The position numbers and the translations under genes are program-made. Of a stretch of 64,000 nt of DNA, positions 35,986-45,260 are shown piece by piece. Source of the DNA: Actinacidiphila oryziradicis (lineage in GTDB: Bacteria > Actinomycetota > Actinomycetes > Streptomycetales > Streptomycetaceae). The notes under the pieces were generated by a model, which was not told where the DNA came from, did not search any database, and worked only from the letters and a program-made list of their open reading frames with translations. The stretch lies in NCBI RefSeq assembly GCF_005047355.1, contig NZ_SUMC01000023.1, positions 78,613 through 142,612 of the forward strand, read 5' to 3'. The first letter of the stretch is position 1. Each line of letters opens with the position of its first letter.

Positions 35986-35997
35986 TGAATCGATTCA
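35986..35997. promoter_or_regulatory. perfect 12-bp palindrome upstream of bdhA
   Basis: TGAATCGATTCA lies 139 nt before the dehydrogenase start, with related degenerate half-sites nearby (TGATTC near 35934, TGATCCCGAATCA near 36028). The layout suggests a dimeric regulator site. It resembles the LacI-type site upstream of the rhamnosidase but need not share a regulator. Confidence 0.4.
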
Positions 35998-36051
35998 GGT
36001 GACACAAGCCCCCCAATCACCCGACTCTTGATCCCGAATCAGGAACGCTCC

Positions 36052-36939
36052 CTAGCGCAGTTGGCTGCCCGCCGGCTCAGTGAGCCGGGAGGCGACCACG
36101 ACCGCGGCCTCAGGGTCGAACAGCAGTGTGTAGTGATTGGTGCCGGGAACCAGTTCGGCGCGCAAGCGCGGGGCGCGCTGCTGCCAGGCTGCGACCACTT
36201 CGGCGGGGAGTAGGCCGGGCGGGGCGCCGAACATGCCTTGGGGGGCGTGCAGTAGGAGGGTGGGCAGGTCGAGGCCGAGCAGCGCCTTGCCGAACCTGTC
36301 GTCGGCAAGGAGCAGGTCCCGGCCGTCCACACGGACGGCCTCCTCGATGACGCGGGAGCGCAAGGCGCCGCGTTCGCCGACGAGGTCGTAGCGGATGTAG
36401 TCCTCCAGACCCTCGCTCCAGTTGTCGGCGAACGCCGGGTGGGCGCGCCAAAAGTCCAGGTAGTCCTCGGGAGTCCGGAAGGTCCGGCGCAGCCGGGTGA
36501 GGGCCGGCCCCAGGATCGCCTCGGTCGCGGCGTCCGGGTCGGTGTACTCGGGGACGGGCAGCGGCAGTCCGCCGTCGACCAGGACCAGCCGCTCGAACAA
36601 AGCGGGTTGTTCGGCGGCGGCGAGCAGGGCGATGTACCCGCCGAGCGAGTGGCCGGTGAGTACCGGACGGGAGCCGCCGAGGTGGTGGACGGCGGCGAGG
36701 ACGTCTCCGACGTGCTGACTCAGGCCATACGGTCCTGGCAGGCCGTTGCTGGCGCCGCGGCCGCGTATGTCTAGGGCGGTCAGGGACCAGTCTTCGGGAA
36801 GGCTTCGCGCGACGGTCTGCCAGGAGACGGCCGAGCCGGTGGTGCCGTGCAGGGCGAGGATGGATTGCTCGCCGGTGCCCCAGCGGAGGGCGTGGAGATC
36901 GCCGTCAGGCAGCGGCACGTGCAGTGGTTCGGGCTTCAT
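36052..36939 (-). CDS. alpha/beta hydrolase
   Basis: A 295-residue alpha/beta-fold hydrolase: oxyanion HGTTGSAVSW, LDIRGRGAS, nucleophile Ser98 in GHSLGG, and a catalytic His in PGTNHYTLLF. ATG 36937-36939 is preferred to a GTG/ATG further upstream because AAGGA lies 7 nt before it and similarity starts here. The family covers esterases, lactonases and C-C hydrolases. It may share the bdhA regulatory region, whose start is 204 bp downstream on the same strand. Confidence 0.85.
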   Translation of the reverse strand: MKPEPLHVPLPDGDLHALRWGTGEQSILALHGTTGSAVSWQTVARSLPEDWSLTALDIRGRGASNGLPGPYGLSQHVGDVLAAVHHLGGSRPVLTGHSLGGYIALLAAAEQPALFERLVLVDGGLPLPVPEYTDPDAATEAILGPALTRLRRTFRTPEDYLDFWRAHPAFADNWSEGLEDYIRYDLVGERGALRSRVIEEAVRVDGRDLLLADDRFGKALLGLDLPTLLLHAPQGMFGAPPGLLPAEVVAAWQQRAPRLRAELVPGTNHYTLLFDPEAAVVVASRLTEPAGSQLR

Positions 36940-37789
36940 TGCGCATTCCTTCGTCGGGTTGGCACCGGCCGGCGGGGTTGTTGGGGAGGACGCATCTCTA
37001 ACGGGCGTGCACATGACGTACTGCCGGGCTGCTGGAAGGGTCTACTGGTGTCCCGGCCGGTCTCGCCCCTGGTTGCGACTACGCGGTGCGGCTCTCGCCA
37101 TCAGTAGTACATCAACTACGCTCGATATTAGAAGAGCCCGTTCTTCCGCCAGGGCAACCATGCCTGTGACGGTCCCCGCTGGGCGTACCGCCGAGCCCCG
37201 CATCCACGACTGATGGGTTACCTCGTACTGGCCAGCGCGTCACTCTGCCCGGGCCGGGGTCCATCGGCGACGCCGAAATGGGCCTGGCCTGCGTCGCCGT
37301 CTCGCCCCGGACACCGTGGACTACCTCAGCGTTAGATCGACAAGCTCACCGCCCGGATCACCACCCGCCTCGCCGAGCTGTTCTGCTGCGGCGTTGCCCT
37401 CTCCCGGGAGTGGGGTCTAGCGTTGGCCGGGTGGCATGGGGCGCCATCTGTCGCGAGACACCAGGCCGGTGAGGAGAGGTCTTCCCGAGCCTCCGCCGGT
37501 AATCGGCCCACCCGCCGAATTACTGAAGTAGGTTTTTTGAGTAAGTGGGTTTTGCTGAGTACGTGAAGACCCTGTGGCCGGTGTTTGCTGCGGGCAGCGA
37601 GGTGACCTCGGGCCGGTTCAGCCGCATCGTGAAAGCGAACGGCCGCCACTACAGCACGCTCGTCGCTTTCCACTTCAGCATCGAAGCGGGGCACTTGGTC
37701 CGCCTGCGCCCCGGGAGGACAGCGACCTGGTCGCCGGGATCGTGACCGCAAGCGACTGAGACGGCGACAGTCGTCGCAAGAGAGGTGGC
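36940..37789. other. 850-bp gene-poor region with a possible SnoaL-like remnant
   Basis: No intact gene. Around 37566-37745 the plus strand reads VKTLWPVFAAGSEVTSGRFS followed by RIVKANGRHYSTLVAFHF, which looks like the second half of an NTF2/SnoaL-type small protein without a proper start. Base composition is lower in G+C near 37100-37140 and 37520-37560 than in the surrounding genes. The rest shows nothing I can name. Confidence 0.35.
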
Positions 37790-39568
37790 GTGGTGGCTAC
37801 GTTGATGGCAGTGAACGTCGGGATGCCCAAGGACGTCCCCTGGCACGGCAAGACGGTGCACACCGGCGTCTACAAGCAAACGGTCACCGGGCCCCGGATG
37901 GTACGGCGGCTGAACATCGATGGAGACGGTCAGGGAGATCTCGGCGGTCACGGCGGCGAGCAGCGGGCGGTGCTGGTGTACCAGACCGACTCCTACCGGT
38001 TCTGGGCCAAGGAGCTGGGGCGCGACGACCTCGCGCCCGGCCAGTTCGGTGAGAACTTCACCGTCGACGGGCTGCCGGACGACGAGGTCTGCGTCGGAGA
38101 CCGCTACCGCATCGGCGGCGCGGTCTTCGAGGTCACACAGCCGCGGGTGACGTGCTACCGGGTAGGCCTGCGCATGGGGGAACCGCAGATGGCGGCGCTG
38201 CTGGTATCCCACCGGCGCCCGGGCTTCTATCTTCGGGTGATCGAGGAGGGCGAGGTTGAGGCCGGACAGGAGATCGTCAAGGTCTCCACCGGTCCCGGGC
38301 AGATGACGGTCGAGGAGATCGACGGCGTGCTCTACCTGCCCGGACACACCCGACAGCAGGTGGAACGGGCTCTTCGCATCCCGGCGCTCAGCCCGGGCTG
38401 GCAGGGCTCCATGCGTACGCTCCTGGACCGTGCCGACAGCGACGTCTCCGGCGGCTCCTCGGGCAGCGCCGGGCTCACTGCGGCCGCAGGCGCCCCGCCT
38501 CCCGGCTGGCCGGGCTTCCGCCCCCTGGCCGTCACCGGCATCCAGCCCGAGAGCCGGAGCGTGTTCTCGCTGTCCCTGGCCGCGGCCGACGGCTCGCCGC
38601 TGCCGGCCGCACTGCCGGGCCAGTTCCTCACGGTGAAGGTCCGCCCCGAGGGGGACGAGCCGCCGCTGATCCGCAGCTACTCGCTGTCCGGCGAGCCCGG
38701 GACGGGCACGTACCGGATCAGCGTGAAAGTCGAGCCGCACGGGGCGGCCAGCAACCGGCTGCGTGCCCACCTCCGGGTCGGTGACAGCCTCGAGGCGGCC
38801 GCGCCCCGGGGCACGTTCTTCCTCGCCGGGGGCGACAACCCGGTGGTGCTGATGTCTGCGGGAGTGGGCGTGACACCCGTACTGGCCATGCTGCACGCCC
38901 TCGCGCGGGACCGCTCCACACGCCAGGTGTGGTGGCTGCACGGAGCCCGCGACGGCGGCGAGCACCCCTTCGCCCAGGAGAGCCGCGTCCTGCTCGACGC
39001 CCTCCCCCACGCCCGGTCGGTCATCTACTACAGCAGGCCGGCGGCAGCAGACCGCCAGGGCACCGACTACACGGAAGCCAGCCGACTGTCGGCCGACCGC
39101 ATCCCCGGTCTCGGCCTACCGACCGACGCCGACGCCTACCTGTGCGGGCCGGTGGCCTTCATGGACAGCGTCACCGCCGCCCTGGTCGGCTCAGGGCTCG
39201 CCGCGTCCCGGGTACACACCGAGGTCTTCGGCGCCGGCCCCTCGCTCACCCCCGGTGTGAAAGGCTCCGCGACCGCGACCGCGCCCCATCAGCCCGCAGG
39301 ACCGGCCGGCGCGGGCCCCTCCGTCTCCTTCGCCCGGAGCGGACTCACCGTCCCCTGGAACGACACTCAGGAGTCCCTGCTCGAACTCGCCGAGGCGTGC
39401 GACGTTCCCGTTCAGTGGTCGTGCCGCACCGGCGTCTGCCACACCTGCGAGCTCGCCCTCATGTCGGGCGCCGTCGACTACTCCCCGGAGCCGGTCGAAC
39501 CACCGGCCGACGGCAACATCCTCATCTGCTGCTCCAAGCCCACCGACGGCATCGTCCTGGACCTGTGA
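37790..39568 (+). CDS. MOSC domain-flavin reductase-2Fe-2S ferredoxin fusion
   Basis: A 592-residue three-part redox protein. Residues 1-~160 form a YiiM-type MOSC domain (GDGQGDLGGHGGEQRAV; FGENFTVDGL; CYRVGLRMG), followed by a short 3-alpha bundle (LYLPGHTRQQVERALRI). Residues ~250-490 are a ferredoxin-NADP reductase module (RSYSLSGEPGTGTYRISVKV; LMSAGVGVTPVLAML; AYLCGPVAFM). The C terminus is a plant-type 2Fe-2S ferredoxin (CRTGVCHTCEL with a fourth Cys in ILICCSKP). Such fusions reduce N-hydroxylated or oxidised substrates with NAD(P)H. It is monocistronic; GTG start. Confidence 0.88.
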   Translation: MVATLMAVNVGMPKDVPWHGKTVHTGVYKQTVTGPRMVRRLNIDGDGQGDLGGHGGEQRAVLVYQTDSYRFWAKELGRDDLAPGQFGENFTVDGLPDDEVCVGDRYRIGGAVFEVTQPRVTCYRVGLRMGEPQMAALLVSHRRPGFYLRVIEEGEVEAGQEIVKVSTGPGQMTVEEIDGVLYLPGHTRQQVERALRIPALSPGWQGSMRTLLDRADSDVSGGSSGSAGLTAAAGAPPPGWPGFRPLAVTGIQPESRSVFSLSLAAADGSPLPAALPGQFLTVKVRPEGDEPPLIRSYSLSGEPGTGTYRISVKVEPHGAASNRLRAHLRVGDSLEAAAPRGTFFLAGGDNPVVLMSAGVGVTPVLAMLHALARDRSTRQVWWLHGARDGGEHPFAQESRVLLDALPHARSVIYYSRPAAADRQGTDYTEASRLSADRIPGLGLPTDADAYLCGPVAFMDSVTAALVGSGLAASRVHTEVFGAGPSLTPGVKGSATATAPHQPAGPAGAGPSVSFARSGLTVPWNDTQESLLELAEACDVPVQWSCRTGVCHTCELALMSGAVDYSPEPVEPPADGNILICCSKPTDGIVLDL

Positions 39569-39641
39569 AGCGTCCGGCACGCCGGTGGTAGGTGAATTCC
39601 GCCACCGAAGCCGTGCGCACTCGGAGTTGCCGACCTTGGGG

Positions 39642-40160
39642 TCAGGTTCCAAGGCCCGCGGTACACGATCGCTTTCGTTTTTCGCCCTTTCCCCTGGGGT
39701 TCCATGGCCGGTGCTTTGCGGGCGGTCGCCTTTCCCAGGAACCGGGCAGGGAGATCGGCATGTCCAGCAGGACGTCGTGCCGGGCGATTTTCCACTTGCC
39801 GTTGATCTTGCGGAGGTCGGTGTCGTAACAGCCCGACTCGATGGGCTCGACGGTGCCCTGTACCCCGAAGACACCTTCGGGCCAGCCGCCGGCCGGGCGG
39901 GCGCTGCCGCCCACCTTGAACACGATGAACTGGGCGTTCATGTGTGCCCGGATGCCGTCGACGTCGATGATGTGGTCGGCGGTGACGTGGTGGCTGGAGC
40001 CGCGCTCCGGGTGCGGGGCCATGTAGTTCTCCACGGCGAACCGGACCGCGTCACCGCCGATCAGCTGGTCTCCCACCGGGTCGTAGGTGCCGGGGCCGGT
40101 CTTGCTGTGGATCTGCACCGGTGCGTCCGATATGAACAGCGCCCCCTGGGCGGCGCCGTC
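39642..40160 (-). pseudogene. SnoaL-like (NTF2-fold) protein, 5' end deleted
   Basis: The body matches the SnoaL_4 group (QIHSKTGPGTYDP; MAPHPERGSSHHVTADHI; GCYDTDLRKINGKWKIARHD). Reading upstream it continues as ALFISDAPVQIHSKTG without a start codon and then runs into a truncated LysR gene on the other strand. The C terminus has a non-native run-on of about 30 Arg/Lys-rich residues after SLPGS, so the 3' end is also damaged. Confidence 0.65.
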
Positions 40161-40879
40161 GCGCTTGCCTTCCCGACCCTCGTGCGAGGCACGGCGTGGG
40201 GCACGCCGCGTTCCTCTCGTCGGGTATCCCTAACCGCGGCCGGTGCGGTATTCCTGGCGGGGCCCGGCGGGCGCTGGCCGCGATGGACCACGCGGTGCGG
40301 CAGGCACAGCGCGCAACGGGGCGCCCACCGATCACCGTGGCAACGCGCCCGGGTACCGGTTCGGGCCTCCTGGCGGACATCCTGCGCATCTACGGCGCCC
40401 TGGCCGCAGCCTCGCCCACGGAGATCGTCTTCACCGCCGCCCAGCCCGGCGCGCTCCGCGAGGGCACCGCCGACGTGGCCGTCATATGCGACAGCGACAA
40501 GGGCGACGACCTGGAGATCGCACAGCTCGCCTCCGAACGGCCGATGGCGCTGCTGCCCACCGGCCACCCCGTCGCCGAACGCGGCGCCGTCACCCTGGCC
40601 GAACTGCGCGCGCACCCGGACTACCTGCCACAGTGCCCCACGGAGCCCCTGGACGTGGTCATGGACCGGGTCGCTCTCGGCCGCCTGGTGGTCGTGGTCG
40701 GCGAGAGCGCCGCCGACCGGCTCGGGCGCTCCGTCACCGCCGTTCCGGTCGCGGACCTGCCACCGACCGACCTGGTATTCGCCTGGAGCCCTCACGCACG
40801 ACACCCGGACCTGGCACGGTTCCTCCACACCGCAAGAGCCATCGCCGCACGTCAGCCCGGACAAGGCCAGGCGTCCTGA
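40160..40879 (+). pseudogene. LysR-type regulator, DNA-binding domain deleted and frameshifted
   Basis: The sequence begins at the end of a LysR HTH (SSRRVSLTAAGAVFLAG). It changes frame near 40260 and continues with the linker helix (ARRALAAMDHAVRQAQ) and the substrate-binding domain (PITVATRPGTGSGLLADIL; RPMALLPTGHPVAERGAV; DLVFAWSPHARHPDLARFL). The first ~50 residues, including most of the HTH, are gone. Together with the missing 5' end of the divergent SnoaL gene this points to one deletion that removed both starts and the shared promoter. Confidence 0.7.
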
Positions 40880-41408
40880 CCATGCCGGGCACTGCGCTAC
40901 GACACGTCGTCATCGGCGGTCCCACGACCGGCGAACCCCGGCTCCGCCTGCCGGAGCCGCCGCAAAACCGCCGCAAGGTCTGCTGAACCGACCCCATGGT
41001 GTGCACAGCGGCGGTCAGGCTGTTGCCGTGCCGCTCGAGAATACGATTCCGAGCCCGGTGTACCGGTTTCGCCAGGTGACCGAATGGGGTGTCAGAGCCC
41101 CACACGTACAGACCACTGCACCCCGCGCCGTGCGGCGCAGCCGTTCAAGGTGCGGGAGGACGGCGAGTCGGGTGAACGCGGTGGCCGGTCGGGGCGCCAG
41201 GGCCAGGTGCGGCGATTCGCAGGCGCGGACGGCACCGTCGGCTGCAGGCGTGCCCGTGCCTGCTTTCTGGCATCGACAGTCTGTGGCCGCCGATGTCCGG
41301 CCGCCACCCGATCCACGCAAAGTGGCGATGAAGTCACTCGTTAGGGTTACCCCTGGTGGTCTGGGGTCAGATTCCTCCACAGGATGGTCCGGGGGCCTTC
41401 GATCAGGA
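40880..41408. other. 529-bp intergenic region, no gene recognised
   Basis: Both strands carry only Arg/Ala/Pro-rich frames typical of non-coding high-GC DNA. I see no tRNA, repeat or clear operator. The promoter of the downstream lipoprotein esterase should lie in the last 100 bp. Confidence 0.4.
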
Positions 41409-42581
41409 ATGAGAACCACCACCATGACCTCCGTTCCCGATGTCTCCATACGGCGCAGGGCCCGCTACGGCATAGCTGCGGCGCTCGTCGCAGCCAGCGT
41501 CCTGAGCGCCTGCGCCGACCGGACGGGCCGCACAGTGAACCCCGGGGAGGACCCTGCTGCCGCGGTGGCCGACAGGGCCGCACCGAAGTACGCCCCGTGC
41601 GGCAAGCCGCCGGTGAAGCTGGAGAAGCAGGACCAGGACTTCCTCAACCAGTTGGCTGCCGCCGACGGCCCACCGCTGTACACCCTGTCCTACAAGGCCG
41701 CTCGCCAGGTGCTCGACAAGCTGCAGTCGGGGCCCGTGGCCACGCTCCCCGCCGACATCACCCAGCGGACAGTCCCGGGCGGCCCCACCGGGCCGGTGTC
41801 CATCCGTGTCGTCCGGCCGGCCGGCGTCAAGGGCCCGCTGCCCGGCATCGTCTACATCCACGGCGGCGGCTGGGTCCTCGGCAATGCGATGACCCACGAC
41901 CGCCTGGTCCGCCAGATCGCCAACGGGGCGCGGGCCGCCGTGGTGTTCGTCAACTACACGCCCTCCCCCGAAGCCCGATTCCCGGTCCCGATCCAGCAGG
42001 CCTACACAGTCGCCCAGTGGGTCGCCCGCCACGGCCGCACGATCGATATCGACCCCACCCGGCTTGCCATCGCCGGTGACTCCGTCGGCGGCGACATGAC
42101 CGCCGCCGTCACCCTGATGGCCAAGCAACGCGGCGGACCGCACTTCGCCCGGCAGGTCCTGCTCTACCCGGTCACCGACGCCCGCTTCGACACCGCCTCC
42201 TACAATCGGCTCGCAGAGGGCTGTTGGCTCACCCGCCCGGCCATGAAATGGTTCTGGGACGCCTACGCCCCCGACCCCGCAGTCCGCGCCCAGCCACTCG
42301 CCTCACCGCTGAACGCCAGTGTCGATCAACTCCGTGGCCTCCCCGAAGCACTGATGATCACCGACTCGGACGCCCTGCTCGACGCGGCCAACGCCTACGC
42401 CGCGAAACTGCAAGCCGCCGGAGTTCCGGTCACCCTCTCGCACTACGGGTCCATCACCCACGACTTCATGATGCTCGACGCTCTGGCCGGCACCCAGGCA
42501 GCCAAGGAGGCCGTCGCAGAGACCACCGGCGCCCTCCGCGAAGCCCTGTACGCCCCACGCCAGCCCGGGCGGGGCAAGTGA
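41409..42581 (+). CDS. HSL-family alpha/beta hydrolase, predicted lipoprotein
   Basis: About 390 residues. The N terminus has twin-Arg-like residues (RRRARYG), a hydrophobic stretch and a lipobox VLSAC with Cys35, so the enzyme is probably anchored outside the membrane. The hormone-sensitive-lipase signature is complete: oxyanion HGGGW (151-155), nucleophile Ser225 in GDSVGG, a catalytic Asp in ITDSDALLD and His in SITHDFM. It should hydrolyse short-chain esters or lactones. ATG 41424 is an alternative start. It stands alone. Confidence 0.87.
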   Translation: MRTTTMTSVPDVSIRRRARYGIAAALVAASVLSACADRTGRTVNPGEDPAAAVADRAAPKYAPCGKPPVKLEKQDQDFLNQLAAADGPPLYTLSYKAARQVLDKLQSGPVATLPADITQRTVPGGPTGPVSIRVVRPAGVKGPLPGIVYIHGGGWVLGNAMTHDRLVRQIANGARAAVVFVNYTPSPEARFPVPIQQAYTVAQWVARHGRTIDIDPTRLAIAGDSVGGDMTAAVTLMAKQRGGPHFARQVLLYPVTDARFDTASYNRLAEGCWLTRPAMKWFWDAYAPDPAVRAQPLASPLNASVDQLRGLPEALMITDSDALLDAANAYAAKLQAAGVPVTLSHYGSITHDFMMLDALAGTQAAKEAVAETTGALREALYAPRQPGRGK

Positions 42582-42701
42582 CACCGCGGCGCCCGCCGCT
42601 GTAGTGACCCGCACCACCGGTGATCGGGTGGGGTGGCGCTTGCGCCGGCCATGACTCCCATGAGCCGGAGCACGACAGTTGTCGGAGAGGCAAGCTTGTT
42701 G

Positions 42702-43139
42702 TCACCATGATCTCCGGGGCCAGCACGCCTGACCGGCGTCGTGGCTGAGGGGGTCCGGCCCAGATGGCCGTCGCCGACGCCCGCACCGATCATCACCCTC
42801 CCCACAATGACCGAAGGCCGCGTGAGCCCACCGCTCTGTGATGTCGATGTCCTGGCCGACGGGCTTCTTGTCGGAGCCGCCCGGGTAGTACGCCGACGGC
42901 GGGGAGCCGACGGCCTCGCCGACCCGCAGGGTGCCCGTCTTGCGTACCTCCGCCGGCAGCAGGGCGGCGATGGAGCCCACCGTGTGCACCGCGGCCACCG
43001 GATCGTCGGTCGGCGCCGGAGACGGCGCGGCGCCTGCCGCCGTGGTCCCGGCGGGGCTGCCGGAGCCGCATGCGGTCAGGGCCAGCAGGGGCACGAGCGC
43101 GACGGCGGCGAGGCGGAGTCTGGTGCCGGGGAGGTTCAC
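42702..43139 (-). pseudogene. ABC substrate-binding lipoprotein, truncated after about 100 residues
   Basis: A good lipoprotein signal (LLALTAC, Cys24) leads into the start of a solute-binding domain of the polar amino acid type (LRVGEAVGSPPSAYYPGGSDKKPVGQDID). At about 42838 the similarity stops and an unrelated Arg/His-rich tail follows. About 200 residues are missing, so binding function is lost. GTG start overlaps the GNAT stop (GTGA), so it once formed one operon with the GNAT and monooxygenase genes. Confidence 0.8.
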
Positions 43140-43678
43140 GCAGTCGCGGCCTTTCGGGTGTGCGTACCGGAGGGGGGCTGCGCGGGCAGGCGCTTTTCGA
43201 AGGGAAGCGGGCCGATGGTTTCGGGGTCGGCCGCCGTGTCGAACAACGGCGTGTAGCCGGTGGCCAGGTAGAGACCCCGTGCCTCGGGCTGGCGCGGGCC
43301 GGTGGTCAGGTAGATCCGCCGGTAGCCGCGGGCGCCCGCCTCGCGCTCCAGTTCGGAGACGACCCGGCGGGCGAGGCCGCGCCGACGGTGGGCGGAGTGC
43401 GTCCAGATCCTCTTCAGCTCGGCTGTGGTTTCGTCGTACCGGCGGAAGGCGCCCCCGGCGACCGGCTCGCCGTGCTCCAGCAGCAGGAGCAGCAGCCCGC
43501 CGAGTGGTGCGGTGAACTCCTCGTCGGGGTAGCAGGCGAGCTCGGCATGGGCGTCCTTGCCGTACCGGACGGAGTACTCGTCGCCGAGCTCACGCAGCAG
43601 CGGCTCTACTCGCGCGTCGGAGACGGGGACATGGACGACCGTCAGCTCGGACGGCGGTGGTGGAGTGACGGCTGTCAT
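43136..43678 (-). CDS. GNAT-family N-acetyltransferase
   Basis: A 180-residue acetyltransferase with the acetyl-CoA-binding motif A (AELKRIWTHSAHRRRGLARRVVSELE) and motif B (LTTGPRQPEARGLYLATGYTPL). It overlaps the stop of the upstream monooxygenase (ATGA) and the start of the downstream binding protein (GTGA). GNAT genes are common in sulfur-source and cystine-transport clusters, where they can acetylate amines or thiol compounds. It is the only intact gene of this operon. Confidence 0.87.
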   Translation of the reverse strand: MTAVTPPPPSELTVVHVPVSDARVEPLLRELGDEYSVRYGKDAHAELACYPDEEFTAPLGGLLLLLLEHGEPVAGGAFRRYDETTAELKRIWTHSAHRRRGLARRVVSELEREAGARGYRRIYLTTGPRQPEARGLYLATGYTPLFDTAADPETIGPLPFEKRLPAQPPSGTHTRKAATA

Positions 43679-44798
43679 CCGCGTACCACCGCGAGGGTCT
43701 GCGGATCGCGCCCCACCCGCTCGGCGTCGCGCTTGGCGACCTCCTCGCGGACGATCGGGATGACGAACCGGCCGAAGTCGATCGCGTCGCCGAGCAGGTC
43801 GTAGCCGCGGGCGGAGAGGATGTCGACGCCCAGGTCGTAGTAGTCCAGCAGTGCCTGGGCGACCGTCTCGGGGGTGCCTACCAGGGCGTTGGAGTTGCCC
43901 GCGCCACCGGTGGCGGCGGCGGTCGGGGTCCACAGGGCGCGGTCGTAGCGCTCCCCCGCCTCGGCTATCGCGATCAGCCGCTGCGAGCCGGTGTTCTCCG
44001 GGGCGCCGCTGCGGTGGTGGCGTACGAGTCCCTGCTCGCGGCGGGCGCGGATGGCGCCAACGGTGCGGTGGGCCTTCTCCCAGGCGAGTTCCTCGGTCGG
44101 GGCGATGATCGGCCGGAAGGCGACCTGGATGCGCGGCACGTCCGTGCGGCCGGCGGCCTTCGCGGCGGCCTTGACCGACTCGATCTGCTCGGCGGTCTTC
44201 TCCAGCGGCTCGCCCCACAGGCAGTAGATGTCGGCCTCGGCGCCCCCGGCCTCGTACGCGGCGGGCGAGGAGCCGCCGAAGGAGACCCGGGGCCTCGGCT
44301 GCTGGACGGGGAAGACGTCGCTGACGAAGTCGTGGAAGCGGTAGTGCTCGCCCTCGTGGTCGAAGGGCTCATGGGTGGTCCAGATCTTCTTGACGATCCG
44401 GATGTATTCGCGGGTGCGTAGCGCTGGTCCTTGGTGAGGGTGTCGCCTTCGCGGCCCTGCTCATGGTCGTTGCCGCCGGTGATGAAGTGCACGGCCAGCC
44501 GCCCCTCGCTGATCTGGTCGAGGGTGGCGAAGGTCTTGGCGGCGTAGGTGGGGTACGAGACGTTGGGCCGGTGGGCGAGCAGGATCTGCAGGGTGTCCAG
44601 CCTGCTCGCGATGTACGCGGCGGCCGGCGCGGGATCGGGCGACCCGGATCCGTAAGCGAACAGCACCCGGTCCCAGCCGTGGTCCTCGTGCGCCCGGGCG
44701 AGCCGGAGCGTGTACTCCTTGTCGAAGGCGGCGCCGGAGCGCGGGGTCGTCTCGGACCCGTCGTTGGTGGCGGCGATGCCGAGGAATTCCACAGGCAT
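43675..44798 (-). pseudogene. LLM-class flavin-dependent monooxygenase (SsuD-like), frameshifted
   Basis: The N-terminal half is a bacterial luciferase-like monooxygenase close to alkanesulfonate monooxygenases (EFLGIAATNDGSE; HEDHGWDRVLFAYGSGSPDP; AVHFITGGNDHEQGREGD). After KDQRYA a single base is missing near 44416. The next frame continues normally (TREYI... to PRIQVAFRPIIAPTEELAWEKAH and the C-terminal NALVGTPETVAQAL...GRFVIPIVREEVAKRD). One indel accounts for all, so this is either a recent pseudogene or a sequencing error. AAAGG precedes ATG 44796-44798 by 8 nt. The family frees sulfite from sulfonates with FMNH2. Confidence 0.8.
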
Positions 44799-45101
44799 GG
44801 ACGTGACCTTTCGCAAGTGCGGTGGACAGCAGGCGCGCGGACAGGGGCCGTCCGGCCCCGGTACAGCCGCGCATGACGGAGGATCAGGCGAGGTACACGG
44901 GTGGGTCGAGTGCGGGTGGAAGCAGACGTGATGACACCGGGGCTGGGAAGAGGGAGGGGCGGCGGCAGCGGGCGTCCGGGCTCGCAGTGCCACAGGTACG
45001 CGGATCAGCGCCCGCGCCCCGCGGCGATGCATAGGAGGAAGCCGGCCCGCGTCGGGGGATTCCGAAGGAGGGAAGGGCCGGTCAGACAGCCCGCTGCCGA
45101 G

Positions 45102-45179
45102 TCAGGTGCAACACGCCGCGGACCACACCCGACCGAAGTCGATGTGGTCGCGGGTGACCAAACGCTGCTGGGCATTCAC
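45102..45179 (-). CDS. Cys-containing leader peptide upstream of the sulfur operon
   Basis: A 25-codon frame from GTG 45177-45179 reads NAQQRLVTRDHIDF after the start and ends WSAACCT-stop. The R-H-I-D-(x)-x-R-V-x-S-A-x-C pattern is that of actinobacterial leader peptides placed before sulfur-assimilation genes, where ribosome stalling at Cys codons reports cysteine levels. An ATG 7 codons upstream would add another Cys pair. It lies about 300 nt before the SsuD-like gene on the same strand. No SD precedes the GTG, while a promoter-like pair ends 6 nt before it, so it may be leaderless. Confidence 0.65.
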   Translation of the reverse strand: MNAQQRLVTRDHIDFGRVWSAACCT

Positions 45180-45185
45180 GTAGCC

Positions 45186-45215
45186 AATTGAGCAGCACAT
45201 CGTGTGCCGCGTCAA
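45186..45215 (-). promoter_or_regulatory. possible promoter of the leader peptide and monooxygenase operon
   Basis: On the minus strand TTGACG (45210-45215) is followed after 18 nt by TCAATT (45186-45191), whose second base departs from consensus. The GTG of the leader peptide begins 6 nt after it, the distance expected for a transcription start. The weak -10 keeps confidence low. Confidence 0.35.
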
Positions 45216-45260
45216 CCATGGCCCGTATTCCGGACCCGGGCTGACGGGCTCCATGCGTTC

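Noticed and set aside
39585..42581. A 998-codon open frame ending in the lipoprotein esterase.
   Set aside because: Only the last 390 residues are protein-like; the rest crosses the SnoaL/LysR remnants in the wrong frame. The lipoprotein signal sets the real start at 41409.
44844..44859. Short GGGGCC/GGCCCC hairpin before the SsuD-like gene as an attenuator.
   Set aside because: A 6-bp stem in high-GC DNA is expected by chance, and no competing antiterminator with the leader peptide is evident.
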